Shown here: positions 24,159 through 34,708 of the stretch, piece after piece | Position numbering within the stretch: the first letter of the stretch is position 1 | Layout: every line of letters begins with the position of its first letter | Source: Streptomyces varsoviensis | GTDB lineage: Bacteria; Actinomycetota; Actinomycetes; Streptomycetales; Streptomycetaceae | DNA length: 64,000 nt | Assembly (NCBI RefSeq): GCF_000718635.1 | Contig: NZ_JOBF01000022.1 | Coordinates: 184,773 to 248,772, forward strand | Reading direction: 5' to 3' | Program-made: the position numbers and the translations under genes | The notes under the pieces: model-generated | What the model was told of the DNA's origin: nothing | The model's database searches: none | Seen by the model: only the letters and a program-made list of their open reading frames with translations

Positions 24159-24183
24159 TTTTTGCCGGGAAAACCGGCAAAAA
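24159..24183. promoter_or_regulatory. Perfect 10-bp inverted repeat in the pfkA–pta divergent region
   Basis: TTTTTGCCGG (24159–24168), GAAAA, CCGGCAAAAA (24174–24183), 51 bp before the pta start and 145 bp before pfkA. It is AT-flanked and exactly symmetric, so it can be an operator or, in the pta leader RNA, a small hairpin followed by A-rich sequence. A possible promoter (TTGTCA at 24127, weak TACCGG at 24150) lies just upstream, placing the repeat at the start of the pta transcript. Confidence 0.55.
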
Positions 24184-24234
24184 GCACAACTGTCAGTGGC
24201 CGAGGTGCACCGAGATGGATCAAGGAGAACACGC

Positions 24235-26310
24235 GTGACGCGCAGCGTATACGTGACCGGGATCGACCGCGGCGACGGCCGGCAGGTCGTCGAACTCGGG
24301 GTGATGGAGCTCCTGACCCGCCATGTGGACCGGGTGGGCATCTTCCGCCCCCTCCTGCACGACGGCCCCGACCGCCTCTTCGACCTGCTGCGGTCCCGCT
24401 ATCGGCTCAGTCAGACGCCGGAGGCCGCCTCCGGCATGACATACGCGGAGGCCACCGCCCTCCAGGCCGAGCAGGGCACCGACGAACTGGTCTCCCGGCT
24501 CGTCGAGCGCTTCCTCGCCGTCGGCCGCGAGTACGAGTACGTCCTGGTGCTCGGCACCGACTACGGCGCCACCAACCTCCCCGACGAACTGGCCCTCAAC
24601 GCCCGGCTCGCCAACGAGTTCGGCGCCTTCGTCGTCCCCGTCGTCGGCGGCCAGGACCAGAACGCCGAGACCGTACGGTCCGAGGCCCGCAACGCCTACC
24701 GCGCCTACGAGGCGCTGGGCTGCGACGTGGTCGCCGTGGTCGTCAACCGGGTCGCGCCCGGCGACCGCGACGCCGTCGTCGAACGGCTCGCCGCCCGGCT
24801 CCCCGTGCCCTGCTACGCGCTGCCCGAGGACGGCTCCCTCTCCGCGCCCACCGTCGCCCAGATCGTGCAGGCCCTCGGCGCCGAGGTGCTGCTCGGCGAT
24901 GCCGCCGGGCTCGCCCGCGACATCCGCGACTTCGTCTTCGGCGGCGCCATGCTGCCCACCTTCCTCAAGGCCCTCACCGACGGCTGCATGGTCGTCACCC
25001 CCGGGGACCGCGCCGACCTGATCGTCGGCGCGCTCGCCGCGCACAGCGCCGGGGCGCCGCCCATAGCCGGCGTGGTGCTCACCCTCGACGAGCGCCCCGG
25101 CCCCGACATCCTCGCGCTCGCCTCCCGGCTCGCCCCCGGCACGCCCGTCGTCTCCGTGCCCGGCGGCTCCTTCCCCACCGCCGAACAGCTCTTCTCCATC
25201 GAGGGCAAGCTCGACGCCGCCTCCCCGCGCAAGGCCGAGACCGCCCTCGGCCTCTTCGAACGGCACGTCGACACGGCGGAGCTGACGCGCCGTATCTCGG
25301 TCGCCCGCTCCGGCCGGGTCACGCCGATGATGTTCGAGCACGAGCTGATCGAGCGGTCCCGCGCCGGCCGCCGCCGGGTCGTCCTGCCCGAGGGCACCGA
25401 GGAGCGCGTGCTGCGCGCCGCCGACGTGCTGCTGCGCCGGGACGTGTGCGATCTGACGCTGCTCGGCGAGGAGTCCGCGATCCGCAAGCGCGCCGCCGAA
25501 CTCTCCATCGACCTCGGCGACGCGGACCTGATCGACCCGCACACCTCCCCGCTGCGCGAGCGGTTCGCCGAGCAGTACGCCCGGCTCCGCGCCCACAAGG
25601 GCGTCAGCTACGAGCTGGCGTACGACGTGGTCTCCGACGTGTCCTACTTCGGCACGCTCATGGTGCAGGAGGGCATGGCCGACGGCATGGTCTCCGGCGC
25701 CGTGCACTCCACCGCCGCCACCATCCGCCCCGCCTTCGAGATCATCAAGACCAGGCCGGGCGCGCAGATCGTGTCGTCCGTCTTCTTCATGTGCCTCGCC
25801 GACCGGGTCCTCGTCTACGGCGACTGCGCCGTCAACCCCGACCCGGACGCCGAGCAGCTCGCGGACATCGCCATCCAGTCGGCCGCCACCGCCGCCCGGT
25901 TCGGCGTCGAGCCGCGGATCGCGATGCTGTCGTACTCCACCGGCACCTCCGGCTCCGGCGCGGACGTCGACAAGGTCCGCAAGGCCACCGAGCTGGTCCG
26001 CGAACTCCGCCCGGACCTGTTGGTGGAGGGGCCGATCCAGTACGACGCGGCCGTGGACGCCGCGGTCGCGCGCACCAAGCTGCCCGAGTCCAAGGTCGCG
26101 GGCCGCGCCACGGTGCTGATCTTCCCGGACCTGAACACCGGCAACAACACGTACAAGGCCGTGCAGCGCTCCGCGGGCGCCGTCGCCGTCGGCCCGGTCC
26201 TCCAGGGGCTGCGCAAGCCGGTCAACGACCTCTCCCGCGGCGCGCTGGTGCAGGACATCGTGAACACCGTCGCCATCACGGCCGTACAGGCCCAGGGCGA
26301 GCAGCCGTGA
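24235..26310 (+). CDS. pta: Phosphate acetyltransferase
   Basis: 691 residues: the long form, with an N-terminal P-loop-like/BioD-type domain (about 1–225), a DRTGG domain (about 226–345) and the C-terminal catalytic PTA_PTB domain (about 365–685: VVLPEGTEERVLRAA, FPDLNTGNNTYKAVQRSAG). Converts acetyl-CoA and phosphate to acetyl phosphate and CoA. GTG at 24235 is preferred (AAGGAGAACACGC upstream; gives the usual TRSVYVTGIDRGD start). ackA follows after 55 bp, so the two form an acetate operon. Confidence 0.96.
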   Translation: MTRSVYVTGIDRGDGRQVVELGVMELLTRHVDRVGIFRPLLHDGPDRLFDLLRSRYRLSQTPEAASGMTYAEATALQAEQGTDELVSRLVERFLAVGREYEYVLVLGTDYGATNLPDELALNARLANEFGAFVVPVVGGQDQNAETVRSEARNAYRAYEALGCDVVAVVVNRVAPGDRDAVVERLAARLPVPCYALPEDGSLSAPTVAQIVQALGAEVLLGDAAGLARDIRDFVFGGAMLPTFLKALTDGCMVVTPGDRADLIVGALAAHSAGAPPIAGVVLTLDERPGPDILALASRLAPGTPVVSVPGGSFPTAEQLFSIEGKLDAASPRKAETALGLFERHVDTAELTRRISVARSGRVTPMMFEHELIERSRAGRRRVVLPEGTEERVLRAADVLLRRDVCDLTLLGEESAIRKRAAELSIDLGDADLIDPHTSPLRERFAEQYARLRAHKGVSYELAYDVVSDVSYFGTLMVQEGMADGMVSGAVHSTAATIRPAFEIIKTRPGAQIVSSVFFMCLADRVLVYGDCAVNPDPDAEQLADIAIQSAATAARFGVEPRIAMLSYSTGTSGSGADVDKVRKATELVRELRPDLLVEGPIQYDAAVDAAVARTKLPESKVAGRATVLIFPDLNTGNNTYKAVQRSAGAVAVGPVLQGLRKPVNDLSRGALVQDIVNTVAITAVQAQGEQP

Positions 26311-26365
26311 TTCCGCCGCCCGGCACCGCCGCCCACCCGTCCGCCGCCTACCGGAAAGCCCGCCC

Positions 26366-27631
<1,266 letters not shown>

Positions 27632-27715
27632 ATACGGGCCGTCCGCCAGGCGGCGGCGCGCATCTGGGAACCGCCCCTGCCCCCCACTGGATTATTCCGC
27701 CCCGAAACAAACCGA

Positions 27716-27721
27716 TAGGAT
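27716..27721 (+). promoter_or_regulatory. Strong -10 box implying a leaderless pyk transcript
   Basis: TAGGAT lies seven bases before the pyk ATG (27729), with TTATTC-like sequence near 27692 as a weak -35. Transcription would start at or next to the ATG. No good ribosome-binding site is present, which fits leaderless translation. Confidence 0.45.
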
Positions 27722-27728
27722 CAGCTTT

Positions 27729-29180
27729 ATGCGCCGTTCCAAAATCGTCTGCACACTGGGCCCCGCCGCCGACTCCTACGACCAGCTCAAAGCGCTGATC
27801 GAGGCCGGCATGAACGTGGCCCGCTTCAACTTCAGCCACGGGACCCAGTCGGACCACGAGGAGCGGTACCACCGCGTCCGCAAGGCCGCCGAGGAGTCCG
27901 GCCGCGCGGTCGGCGTCCTCGCCGACCTCCAGGGCCCCAAGATCCGGCTGGAGACGTTCGCCGACGGCCCGGTCGAGCTGGAGCGCGGCGACGAGTTCAC
28001 CATCACCACCGAGGACGTCCCCGGTGACAAGACGATCTGCGGCACCACGTACAAGGGGCTGCCCGGCGACGTCTCCAAGGGCGACCAGGTCCTGATCAAC
28101 GACGGCAACGTCGAGCTGCGGGTCACCGAGGTCGACGGCCCGCGGGTGCGGACCATCGTCATCGAGGGCGGGGTCATCTCCGACCACAAGGGCATCAACC
28201 TGCCCGGCGCGGCGGTCAACGTGCCCGCCCTGGCCGAGAAGGACGTCGAGGACCTGCGGTTCGCGCTGCGCATGGGCTGCGACATGGTCGCGCTCTCCTT
28301 CGTGCGCAACGCCGACGACGTGCGCGACGTGCACCGCGTCATGGACGAGGTCGGCCGCCGGGTGCCGGTGATCGCCAAGGTGGAGAAGCCGCAGGCCGTC
28401 GAGAACATGGAGGCCGTCGTCGCGGCGTTCGACGCCATCATGGTCGCCCGCGGCGACCTGGCGGTCGAGTACCCGCTGGAGAAGGTCCCGATGGTGCAGA
28501 AGCGCCTCATCGAGCTGTGCCGCCGCAACGCCAAGCCGGTGATCGTCGCGACCCAGATGATGGAGTCGATGATCACCAACTCGCGGCCGACCCGCGCCGA
28601 GGCGTCCGACGTCGCCAACGCCATCCTCGACGGCGCCGACGCGGTCATGCTCTCCGCCGAGTCGAGCGTCGGCTCGTACCCGATCGAGACCGTCAAGACG
28701 ATGTCCCGCATCGTCGAGGCGGCCGAGGAGGAACTGCTCTCGCGCGGCCTCCAGCCGCTCGTCCCGGGCAAGAAGCCGCGCACCCAGGGCGGCTCCGTCG
28801 CCCGCGCCGCCTGCGAGATCGCGGACTTCCTCGACGCGACCGCCCTGGTGGCGTTCACCAAGTCCGGCGACACCGCCAAGCGGCTCTCCCGCTACCGCGC
28901 GGTCCAGCCGATCCTCGCCTTCACCACCGACGCGGACACCCGCAACCAGCTCACGCTGAGCTGGGGCATCGAGACGTACGTCGTCCCGCACGTCGACAAC
29001 ACCGACGCCATGGTCGACCTCGTCGACGCCGAGCTGCTCAAGCTCAACCGCTACAACCAGGGCGACACCATGATCATCACGGCCGGTTCGCCCCCCGGCA
29101 TCCCCGGCACCACCAACATGGTCCGGGTGCACCACCTCGGCGGCCAGAAGGCCGAGCAGCAGCCCGCGCAGCAGGGCTGA
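27729..29180 (+). CDS. pyk: Pyruvate kinase
   Basis: 483 residues. Final step of glycolysis, phosphoenolpyruvate plus ADP to pyruvate plus ATP. MRRSKIVCTLGPA start, NFSHGT, KGINLPG, the catalytic block VIAKVEKPQAVENM with Lys, MVARGDLAVEYPLEKVP, and effector-domain C-terminus (ITAGSPPGIPGTTNMVRVHHLG). The ATG at 27729 matches the family start exactly. It is separately promoted (98 bp after ackA) and followed by the strong terminator at 29198. Confidence 0.97.
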   Translation: MRRSKIVCTLGPAADSYDQLKALIEAGMNVARFNFSHGTQSDHEERYHRVRKAAEESGRAVGVLADLQGPKIRLETFADGPVELERGDEFTITTEDVPGDKTICGTTYKGLPGDVSKGDQVLINDGNVELRVTEVDGPRVRTIVIEGGVISDHKGINLPGAAVNVPALAEKDVEDLRFALRMGCDMVALSFVRNADDVRDVHRVMDEVGRRVPVIAKVEKPQAVENMEAVVAAFDAIMVARGDLAVEYPLEKVPMVQKRLIELCRRNAKPVIVATQMMESMITNSRPTRAEASDVANAILDGADAVMLSAESSVGSYPIETVKTMSRIVEAAEEELLSRGLQPLVPGKKPRTQGGSVARAACEIADFLDATALVAFTKSGDTAKRLSRYRAVQPILAFTTDADTRNQLTLSWGIETYVVPHVDNTDAMVDLVDAELLKLNRYNQGDTMIITAGSPPGIPGTTNMVRVHHLGGQKAEQQPAQQG

Positions 29181-29197
29181 CGCACCGCAGCGACCCG

Positions 29198-29242
29198 AAC
29201 GGCGGTGGGCGCCCCTCTCCTTGAGGGGCGCCCACCGCCGTT
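29198..29242. terminator. Perfect 20-bp hairpin between pyk and the ABC permease gene
   Basis: The arm 29198–29217 (AACGGCGGTGGGCGCCCCTC) pairs without mismatch with 29223–29242 around a 5-nt loop, ending in TTT on the plus strand. It lies between converging genes and should work in both directions. Confidence 0.92.
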
Positions 29243-29258
29243 TCGCGTACCCGCGGGC

Positions 29259-31856
29259 CTACTGCACGCCCATCGACTCCAGCGGGCTCAGCCGGCCCGC
29301 CCGGCGCGCCGGCCACACCGCCGCCAGCACGCCCACCACCAACGCGATCAGCAGGAACAGGCCGATCCGCGGCCACGGCAGACCGAACTCGTACGCCGGG
29401 AACGACGACTTCACCAGATGCCCGCCCGACCAGGCCAGGAACCCGCCCACCACGATCCCCAGCACCGCGCCGAACACACAGATCATCACGGACTCCAGCC
29501 GCACCATCCGCTTCACGTCGCGGCGCGCCAGCCCGATCGCCCGCAGCATCCCGATCTCCCGGGTCCGCTCGAAGACCGACATGGCGAGCGTGTTGACGAC
29601 CCCGACCACCGCGATGACCAGGGCCATGCCCAGCAGCCCGTACGTCATGTTCAGGATGTCGCCGATCGACCCACTGCGCTCGGCGCGCAGCACCGACTGG
29701 TCCTTCACCTTCACCAGCGGGTTGCTGCCGAGAGCCGAACGGAGCTTGTCGGCGAGACCGGACGCCTTGCCCGGCTCCGCCTTCACCAGAATCCGCTCGT
29801 TGGCGAGGGACGGCTGGTTCACATGGCTCGCGATGGTCGCCAGCGACACGAACGCCTTGGGGACCACCTCGTTGTCGGTGTAGATGCCGCCGATCGTGTA
29901 CGTGGCCGTCTTCGGCCCCTTCGCACGGCCCGGCTTCTCGTCCTCCGCGCCGCTCTCGTCGCCGTTGTAGGTGACCTTGAGGCGCTGCCCGGTCCGCAGA
30001 CCGCGTTCGCCCGCCGTCTTCTCCGACACGGCGATGGTGTTCTTCGCCCGTACCGCCTCCGCCGACCCGCTGGTGAACCGCAGGCCCGCCACCTTCCCCA
30101 GGTTCGACACGTCCGTGCCGGTCAGGCCGCCCGCGTCGGACCCCAGGTCGACACCGACCGTACGCAGCGGCACGGCCGCGGCGACGCCCGGCACGGCGGA
30201 CAGCCGGCCCGCGGCGTCCTTCCCGAGCCCCCAGCCGCCCTCCGAACTCACCTGGTAATCGGCCGTCAGCCCCTGCCGCTCCATCATCTTGTCGACGCCC
30301 AGCGTGGCCGAGTGGCCCAGCACCGTCAGCCCGGTGATCAGCGTGAGGCCGATCATCAGCGCGGACGCCGTCGCGGCGGTACGGCGCGGATTGCGCAGGG
30401 CGTTGCGCGTCGCGAGCCGGCCGCTCGCCGGGAACATCCGGGCCAGCCCCTTGCCCGCGAACGTCACCAGCGGGCGCGACAGCAGCGGGGCCAGCACGGC
30501 CGCGCCCGCCAGGACGAGCGCCGACCCCGCCATGCCCGCGTTGATGCCCTCGCTGGACGTCTTCGTCGCCACGTAGAACATGGTCGCCACGCCCGCGCCG
30601 CCGAGCACCGCGCCGATCACGCCGCGCACCACCAGGCTCCGCTGCGCGGGCGCCTGGTCGATCTCGGACAGCGCCTCCACCGGGGCGACACGCGCCGCCC
30701 GCCGCGCCGGCAGCCACGCGGACAGCACGGTCACGACCACGCCGATCACCAGCGCGTACCCGAACGAGGCCGGCTCGACGATCAGCGGACCGTCCGGCAG
30801 GTGCGCGCCCGTCGAGTTGAGCAGCGGCCGCAGCCCGAGCGCCACCCCGAGACCCAGCACGAACCCGGCCACCGACGCCAGCAGCCCCAGCACCGCCGCC
30901 TCCACCAGCGTCGAGCGCACCACCTGGCGGCGGGACGCGCCCACCGCCCGCAGCAGCGCGATCTCCCGGCGGCGCTGCGAGATCAGCATGGTGAAGGTGT
31001 TGGCGACGATGAACGCCCCGACGAACAGCGCGATGCCCGCGAAGACCATCAGCGACTTGGTCAGCGACCGGGTGCTCATGGTGATCTCGTCGGCCTGGAT
31101 ACGGGCCAGCTCCGAACCGCTCTGCGCGGATGCCTTCTCCTCAGGCAGCATCCGCTGGATCCGCTCGGTCAGTTCGACGTCGTCGACGCCCGGCCGCGCC
31201 CCCACCGAGAACTCGCTGAACGAGCCCGCGCCGGAGTACAGCCGCTGCGCGGTCGCGGTGTCGAACAGCGCCAGCGTGCCGCCCGAGGTGACCCGCGGGT
31301 CCGTCGTGTCCACGGTGCCCACCAGCTTCTTGGTCAGCACCGGCCCGTCGATCGCGAACCGGACCCGGTCGCCGAGCCGGTACCCGCCGTCGGCGGCGGC
31401 CTTCGTGCTCAGCGCGATCTCGTCGGCGGCGGCGGGCCCGCGGCCGGAGGTGAGCGGGTAGCGGCTGTCCTTGCCGTCCTTGCCCGGCGTGAAGTCGGCG
31501 CCGAGCGACTGCCACTCCTCGCCCATGGGCCGCTGCTTCTTGTCGGCGATCGTGGCGTACCCCGTGGCGCTCGGCCGCACCGAGGCGACGCCCGGCAGCG
31601 CCCGGATCTTGTCGGCCAGCCGCTCGTCGAGCGCCGTCCGGTGCTGGTCGCCGGGGGCGCGAATGCCTTCGTTGGCGGTCACCAGGACGGCGACGCCCCG
31701 GTAGTTCTTGGCCGAGACGTTGCGGTACGCGTTGCCGGCGGTGTCGCCGAATATCAGCGTGCCGGAGACGAAGGCGGTGCCGAGGATGATCGCCAGAGCG
31801 GTCATCACCAGCCGGGCTTTGTGCGCGAATACGTTGCGCAGGGCGGTGCGAAGCAC
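29259..31856 (-). CDS. FtsX/MacB-type ABC transporter permease
   Basis: 865 residues. An N-terminal helix (about 16–36), a large extracytoplasmic domain, three helices of the first FtsX domain (about 270–420), another helix, a second extracytoplasmic domain (about 490–720) and the second FtsX domain at the C-terminus. Both FtsX blocks contain the typical R-x-x-x-R-x-x-x-L/V stretch (FTMLISQRRREIALLRAVGASRRQV and FERTREIGMLRAIGLARRDV). Such permeases usually move lipids, peptides or drugs outward, or drive envelope processes. The GTG at 31856 has AGGA upstream. It is transcribed after its ATPase partner (69-bp gap). Confidence 0.92.
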   Translation of the reverse strand: MLRTALRNVFAHKARLVMTALAIILGTAFVSGTLIFGDTAGNAYRNVSAKNYRGVAVLVTANEGIRAPGDQHRTALDERLADKIRALPGVASVRPSATGYATIADKKQRPMGEEWQSLGADFTPGKDGKDSRYPLTSGRGPAAADEIALSTKAAADGGYRLGDRVRFAIDGPVLTKKLVGTVDTTDPRVTSGGTLALFDTATAQRLYSGAGSFSEFSVGARPGVDDVELTERIQRMLPEEKASAQSGSELARIQADEITMSTRSLTKSLMVFAGIALFVGAFIVANTFTMLISQRRREIALLRAVGASRRQVVRSTLVEAAVLGLLASVAGFVLGLGVALGLRPLLNSTGAHLPDGPLIVEPASFGYALVIGVVVTVLSAWLPARRAARVAPVEALSEIDQAPAQRSLVVRGVIGAVLGGAGVATMFYVATKTSSEGINAGMAGSALVLAGAAVLAPLLSRPLVTFAGKGLARMFPASGRLATRNALRNPRRTAATASALMIGLTLITGLTVLGHSATLGVDKMMERQGLTADYQVSSEGGWGLGKDAAGRLSAVPGVAAAVPLRTVGVDLGSDAGGLTGTDVSNLGKVAGLRFTSGSAEAVRAKNTIAVSEKTAGERGLRTGQRLKVTYNGDESGAEDEKPGRAKGPKTATYTIGGIYTDNEVVPKAFVSLATIASHVNQPSLANERILVKAEPGKASGLADKLRSALGSNPLVKVKDQSVLRAERSGSIGDILNMTYGLLGMALVIAVVGVVNTLAMSVFERTREIGMLRAIGLARRDVKRMVRLESVMICVFGAVLGIVVGGFLAWSGGHLVKSSFPAYEFGLPWPRIGLFLLIALVVGVLAAVWPARRAGRLSPLESMGVQ

Positions 31857-31925
31857 GTGTGTCAGTCCTGGAATGCGGGGGACGGGGAGTGCCGGGTCCG
31901 GCGTCGAGCGGTGGGCGGGGGTTCC

Positions 31926-32729
31926 TCAGTTCGTACGGCCCTTGGAGTCGAACGCCTTCATCCGGTCCAGGACCGCGTCGGCGGACGGCCCGCGCAGCTC
32001 GTCCACGATCCGGCCGTCGGCCAGGAAGATCACGCGGTCCGCGTACGAGGCGGCGACCGGGTCGTGCGTCACCATCACGACCGTCTGCCGGAGGGCGGGG
32101 ACCGACTCCTGGAGGAAGCCCAGGAGTTCCGCGCCGGAGCGGGAGTCGAGGTTGCCGGTCGGCTCGTCCGCGAAGATGATCTCCGGCTGGGAGGCGAGCG
32201 CGCGGGCCACGGCGACGCGCTGCTGCTGGCCGCCGGAGAGCTGCGACGGCCGGTGCGTCAGCCGCGCGGACAGCCCCATCGTCGCGACGATCTGGTCCAG
32301 CCACGCCTGGTCGGGCCGGCGGCCCGCGATGTCCATCGGCAGGGTGATGTTCTCGATCGCGTTGAGCGTCGGCAGCAGATTGAACGCCTGGAAGACGAAG
32401 CCGACCCGGCCCCGGCGCAGCCGCGTCAGCTCCCGGTCGTTCAGCGAGGCCAGTTCGACGTCGCCTATCCGGGCCGAACCGGACGAGAGGGAGTCGAGCC
32501 CCGCCATGCAGTGCATGAGCGTGGACTTGCCCGACCCGGACGGCCCCATGATCGCGGTGAACTCCGCGCGCCGGAACTCCACGGACACCGCGTCCAGCGC
32601 GACCACCCGGGTCTCGCCCTGCCCGTACACCTTGCTCAGTTCGGTCGCCCGCGCGGCGACGGCGACGGGGGCGGCGGCGCCGGACGTGGGGAAGGGGGCG
32701 GACGTGGGGAAGGGGGCGGAACGGGACAC
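31926..32729 (-). CDS. ABC transporter ATP-binding protein (LolD/MacB type)
   Basis: 267 residues from GTG at 32729, which has AGGAG six bases upstream; longer frames reach back to 32828 without a ribosome-binding site. Walker A GPSGSGKST, Q-loop VFQAFNLLPTL, signature LSGGQQQRVAVARALA, Walker B IIFADEPTGNLDS, H-loop VTHD. It pairs with the permease at 29259. Near the N-terminus an 18-bp perfect tandem duplication encodes APFPTS twice, a recent slippage event in the disordered leader. Confidence 0.94.
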   Translation of the reverse strand: MSRSAPFPTSAPFPTSGAAAPVAVAARATELSKVYGQGETRVVALDAVSVEFRRAEFTAIMGPSGSGKSTLMHCMAGLDSLSSGSARIGDVELASLNDRELTRLRRGRVGFVFQAFNLLPTLNAIENITLPMDIAGRRPDQAWLDQIVATMGLSARLTHRPSQLSGGQQQRVAVARALASQPEIIFADEPTGNLDSRSGAELLGFLQESVPALRQTVVMVTHDPVAASYADRVIFLADGRIVDELRGPSADAVLDRMKAFDSKGRTN

Positions 32730-32878
32730 AAGGTCTCCTGGGAGAGCGGGGGATGAATGCTCCCCCATCCTCGGCCACCCGCCCCCCTCCTCACCTCGGC
32801 CGCACGGCCCGACCTCGGCACCGGCCAAATGGCCGATGCCGGGCCCGTACGTCGTACTCAGGATGTACGCGCCTCCGA

Positions 32879-32950
32879 CTTCCGGGCGAACGGCGCCCCG
32901 GGCCGGCCGGCGCTCTTCCGGGCGAACTGCGACCCCGGCCGGACGGCGCT
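32879..32950. repeat. 36-bp imperfect tandem duplication
   Basis: Two 36-bp units starting CTTCCGGGCGAAC at 32879 and 32915, differing at about five positions, end exactly at the stop codon of the MalG-type permease. The rest of the 220-bp gap to the ABC ATPase start shows no gene. Confidence 0.75.
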
Positions 32951-33825
32951 CACCCCTTCACCGCGCCGCCCAGCGCGAAGCCGCCGCCCAGACGCCGGGC
33001 GATCAGGACGTACAGCAGGATCACGGGCGTCGAATAGAGGATGGAGAAGGCGGCGAGCTGTCCGTATGCCACCTCTCCGCGGTAGCCGAAGAAGGTGAAG
33101 ATCGAGACGGACGCCGGGAGTTGGTCCGGGGTGAGCAGCAGCATGAAGGGGACGAAGAAATTGCCCCACATCATGATGAAGCTGTAGACCGTCACGACGG
33201 CCACACCCGGCCCCATCAGCGGCAGCACCACCCGGGCCAGGGCCTGCATCGGGTTCGCGCCGTCGGTCCAGGCGGCCTCCTCCAGGCTGACGGGGATGGC
33301 GTCCATGAAGTTCTTCATCAGCCAGATGGCGAACGGCAACTGGGTCGCCGCGAGGAAGAGGGCCGTGCCGGAAAGGGTGTCGATGAGGTTGATCCGCACG
33401 AAGAGGCCGTACACCGGGACCATGATCGCGGTGACCGGCAGACAGGTGGTGAACAGCACCGCCATGAGGTACGGGCGCTTGAAGCGGGAGCGGAACCGCG
33501 AGAGAGGATAGGCGGCGAGGGCCGCGCAGCCGATGGTCAGGGCCGTGGCGCCGCCGCACAGCAGCAGGCTGTTGAGCATCGGCCGGTAGGTGATCTCCGA
33601 ATTCATCAGGGCGTCGAAGTTGGCGAGCGTGGGCTCCGTCGGCACGGAGACGTCGAGCGAGGCGTGTTCGTCGAGGGAGGAGAGCACCAGCCAGGCGAGC
33701 GGCACGGCGAAGGCGATGGCGACGACGAGGAGCGCGGCGTCGGCGGCGAGCCGCTGCCGGGTGGCGCGCCGCAGCTTGGCCGTACGGGCGCGTGGTCGCT
33801 GGGCCCCGCTTGCTGAGCGGCGCAT
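32950..33825 (-). CDS. Carbohydrate ABC transporter permease (MalG/CUT1 type)
   Basis: 291 residues with six membrane helices and the cytoplasmic coupling loop EEAAWTDGANPMQALARVVLPLMGP (EAA motif, near 195–215). The N-terminal 25 residues are basic (ARTAKLRRATRQR). It is the second permease of a sugar importer and starts one base after the stop of the MalF-type gene, so the two are translationally coupled. No ATPase gene is nearby; in Streptomyces such systems usually share the multi-sugar ATPase MsiK (established knowledge, not seen here). Confidence 0.93.
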   Translation of the reverse strand: MRRSASGAQRPRARTAKLRRATRQRLAADAALLVVAIAFAVPLAWLVLSSLDEHASLDVSVPTEPTLANFDALMNSEITYRPMLNSLLLCGGATALTIGCAALAAYPLSRFRSRFKRPYLMAVLFTTCLPVTAIMVPVYGLFVRINLIDTLSGTALFLAATQLPFAIWLMKNFMDAIPVSLEEAAWTDGANPMQALARVVLPLMGPGVAVVTVYSFIMMWGNFFVPFMLLLTPDQLPASVSIFTFFGYRGEVAYGQLAAFSILYSTPVILLYVLIARRLGGGFALGGAVKG

Positions 33826-33826
33826 C

Positions 33827-34708
33827 TCAGACCTCCTCGCGCAGCAGGCGCAGGTACACCAGCGAGAACAGCGCCCCCACCAGGAGCAGCAGCAGCGCCA
33901 CCGCCGTGCCGTAGCCGATGAGCGCCTTCAAGAACGCCTGGTCGTACATGAAGACGGGCAGCGTCTGGCTGCGCGTACCGGGCCCGCCGCGCGTCATCGC
34001 CCAGATCAGGCCGAAGACCGAGAGGGTCTGGAGCGTGTTGAGCATCAGATTGGTGGCGATGGAGCGGCGGATCATCGGCAGCGTGACGCGCCACATCCGC
34101 TGCCAGCCGCTCGCGCCGTCCACCTCGGCGGCCTCGGTGATCTCCTGGGGGATGTCGCCGAGCGCGGCGGAGTAGACGAGCATCGAGAAGGCGGTGCCGC
34201 GCCAGACGTTGGCGAACGACACGGCGAGGATGGGCAGCGTGAACAGCCAGTTCTGGCTGGGCAGATGGAGCAGGCCGAGGATGTCGTTGAGGGTGCCGCG
34301 CCGTTCGAAGAAGGCGTAGAGCAGAAACCCGGCGACGATCTCCGGCAGCACCCACGCGGCGATGACGATCGCCCCGGTCAGCGTCCGTACGGGCCGGGAG
34401 GCGCGCCGCATCAGGGCGGCGAGGCCGAGGCCGAGGGTGTTCTGGCCGACGATCGAGGAGAGCACGGTGAAGACAAGGGTCAGGACGACGGCGTTGAGGA
34501 ACTTGTCGTCCGCGAAGGCCCGCCGGAAGTTGTCGAAACCCACGAAGTGCGTGGACGAGGCACCGGTGAGCTGCATGTCGGTGAAGGCGATGTAGACGCA
34601 GTAGGCGATGGGCCCGCCGAGGAAGAGCAGCAGCAGGAGGGTGGCGGGGGCGATGGGCAGCCAGCGCAGGCGGGGTCCGCGGCCGCGGGCCGTGGTGAGC
34701 GCGCTCAC
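33827..34708 (-). CDS. Sugar ABC transporter permease (MalF/CUT1 type)
   Basis: 293 residues, six helices, EAA loop ITEAAEVDGASGWQRMWRVTLPMI. The GTG at 34708 overlaps the TGA of the binding-protein gene (GTGA, 34705–34708), which decides the start; the open frame continues far upstream only as a shadow of that gene. It forms the membrane channel with the MalG-type partner. Confidence 0.94.
   Translation of the reverse strand: MSALTTARGRGPRLRWLPIAPATLLLLLFLGGPIAYCVYIAFTDMQLTGASSTHFVGFDNFRRAFADDKFLNAVVLTLVFTVLSSIVGQNTLGLGLAALMRRASRPVRTLTGAIVIAAWVLPEIVAGFLLYAFFERRGTLNDILGLLHLPSQNWLFTLPILAVSFANVWRGTAFSMLVYSAALGDIPQEITEAAEVDGASGWQRMWRVTLPMIRRSIATNLMLNTLQTLSVFGLIWAMTRGGPGTRSQTLPVFMYDQAFLKALIGYGTAVALLLLLVGALFSLVYLRLLREEV

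Noticed and set aside
29205..32756. 1183-codon plus-strand open frame opposite the ABC transporter genes
   Set aside because: Antisense to both the permease and ATPase genes; Arg/His/Gln-rich translation without domains.
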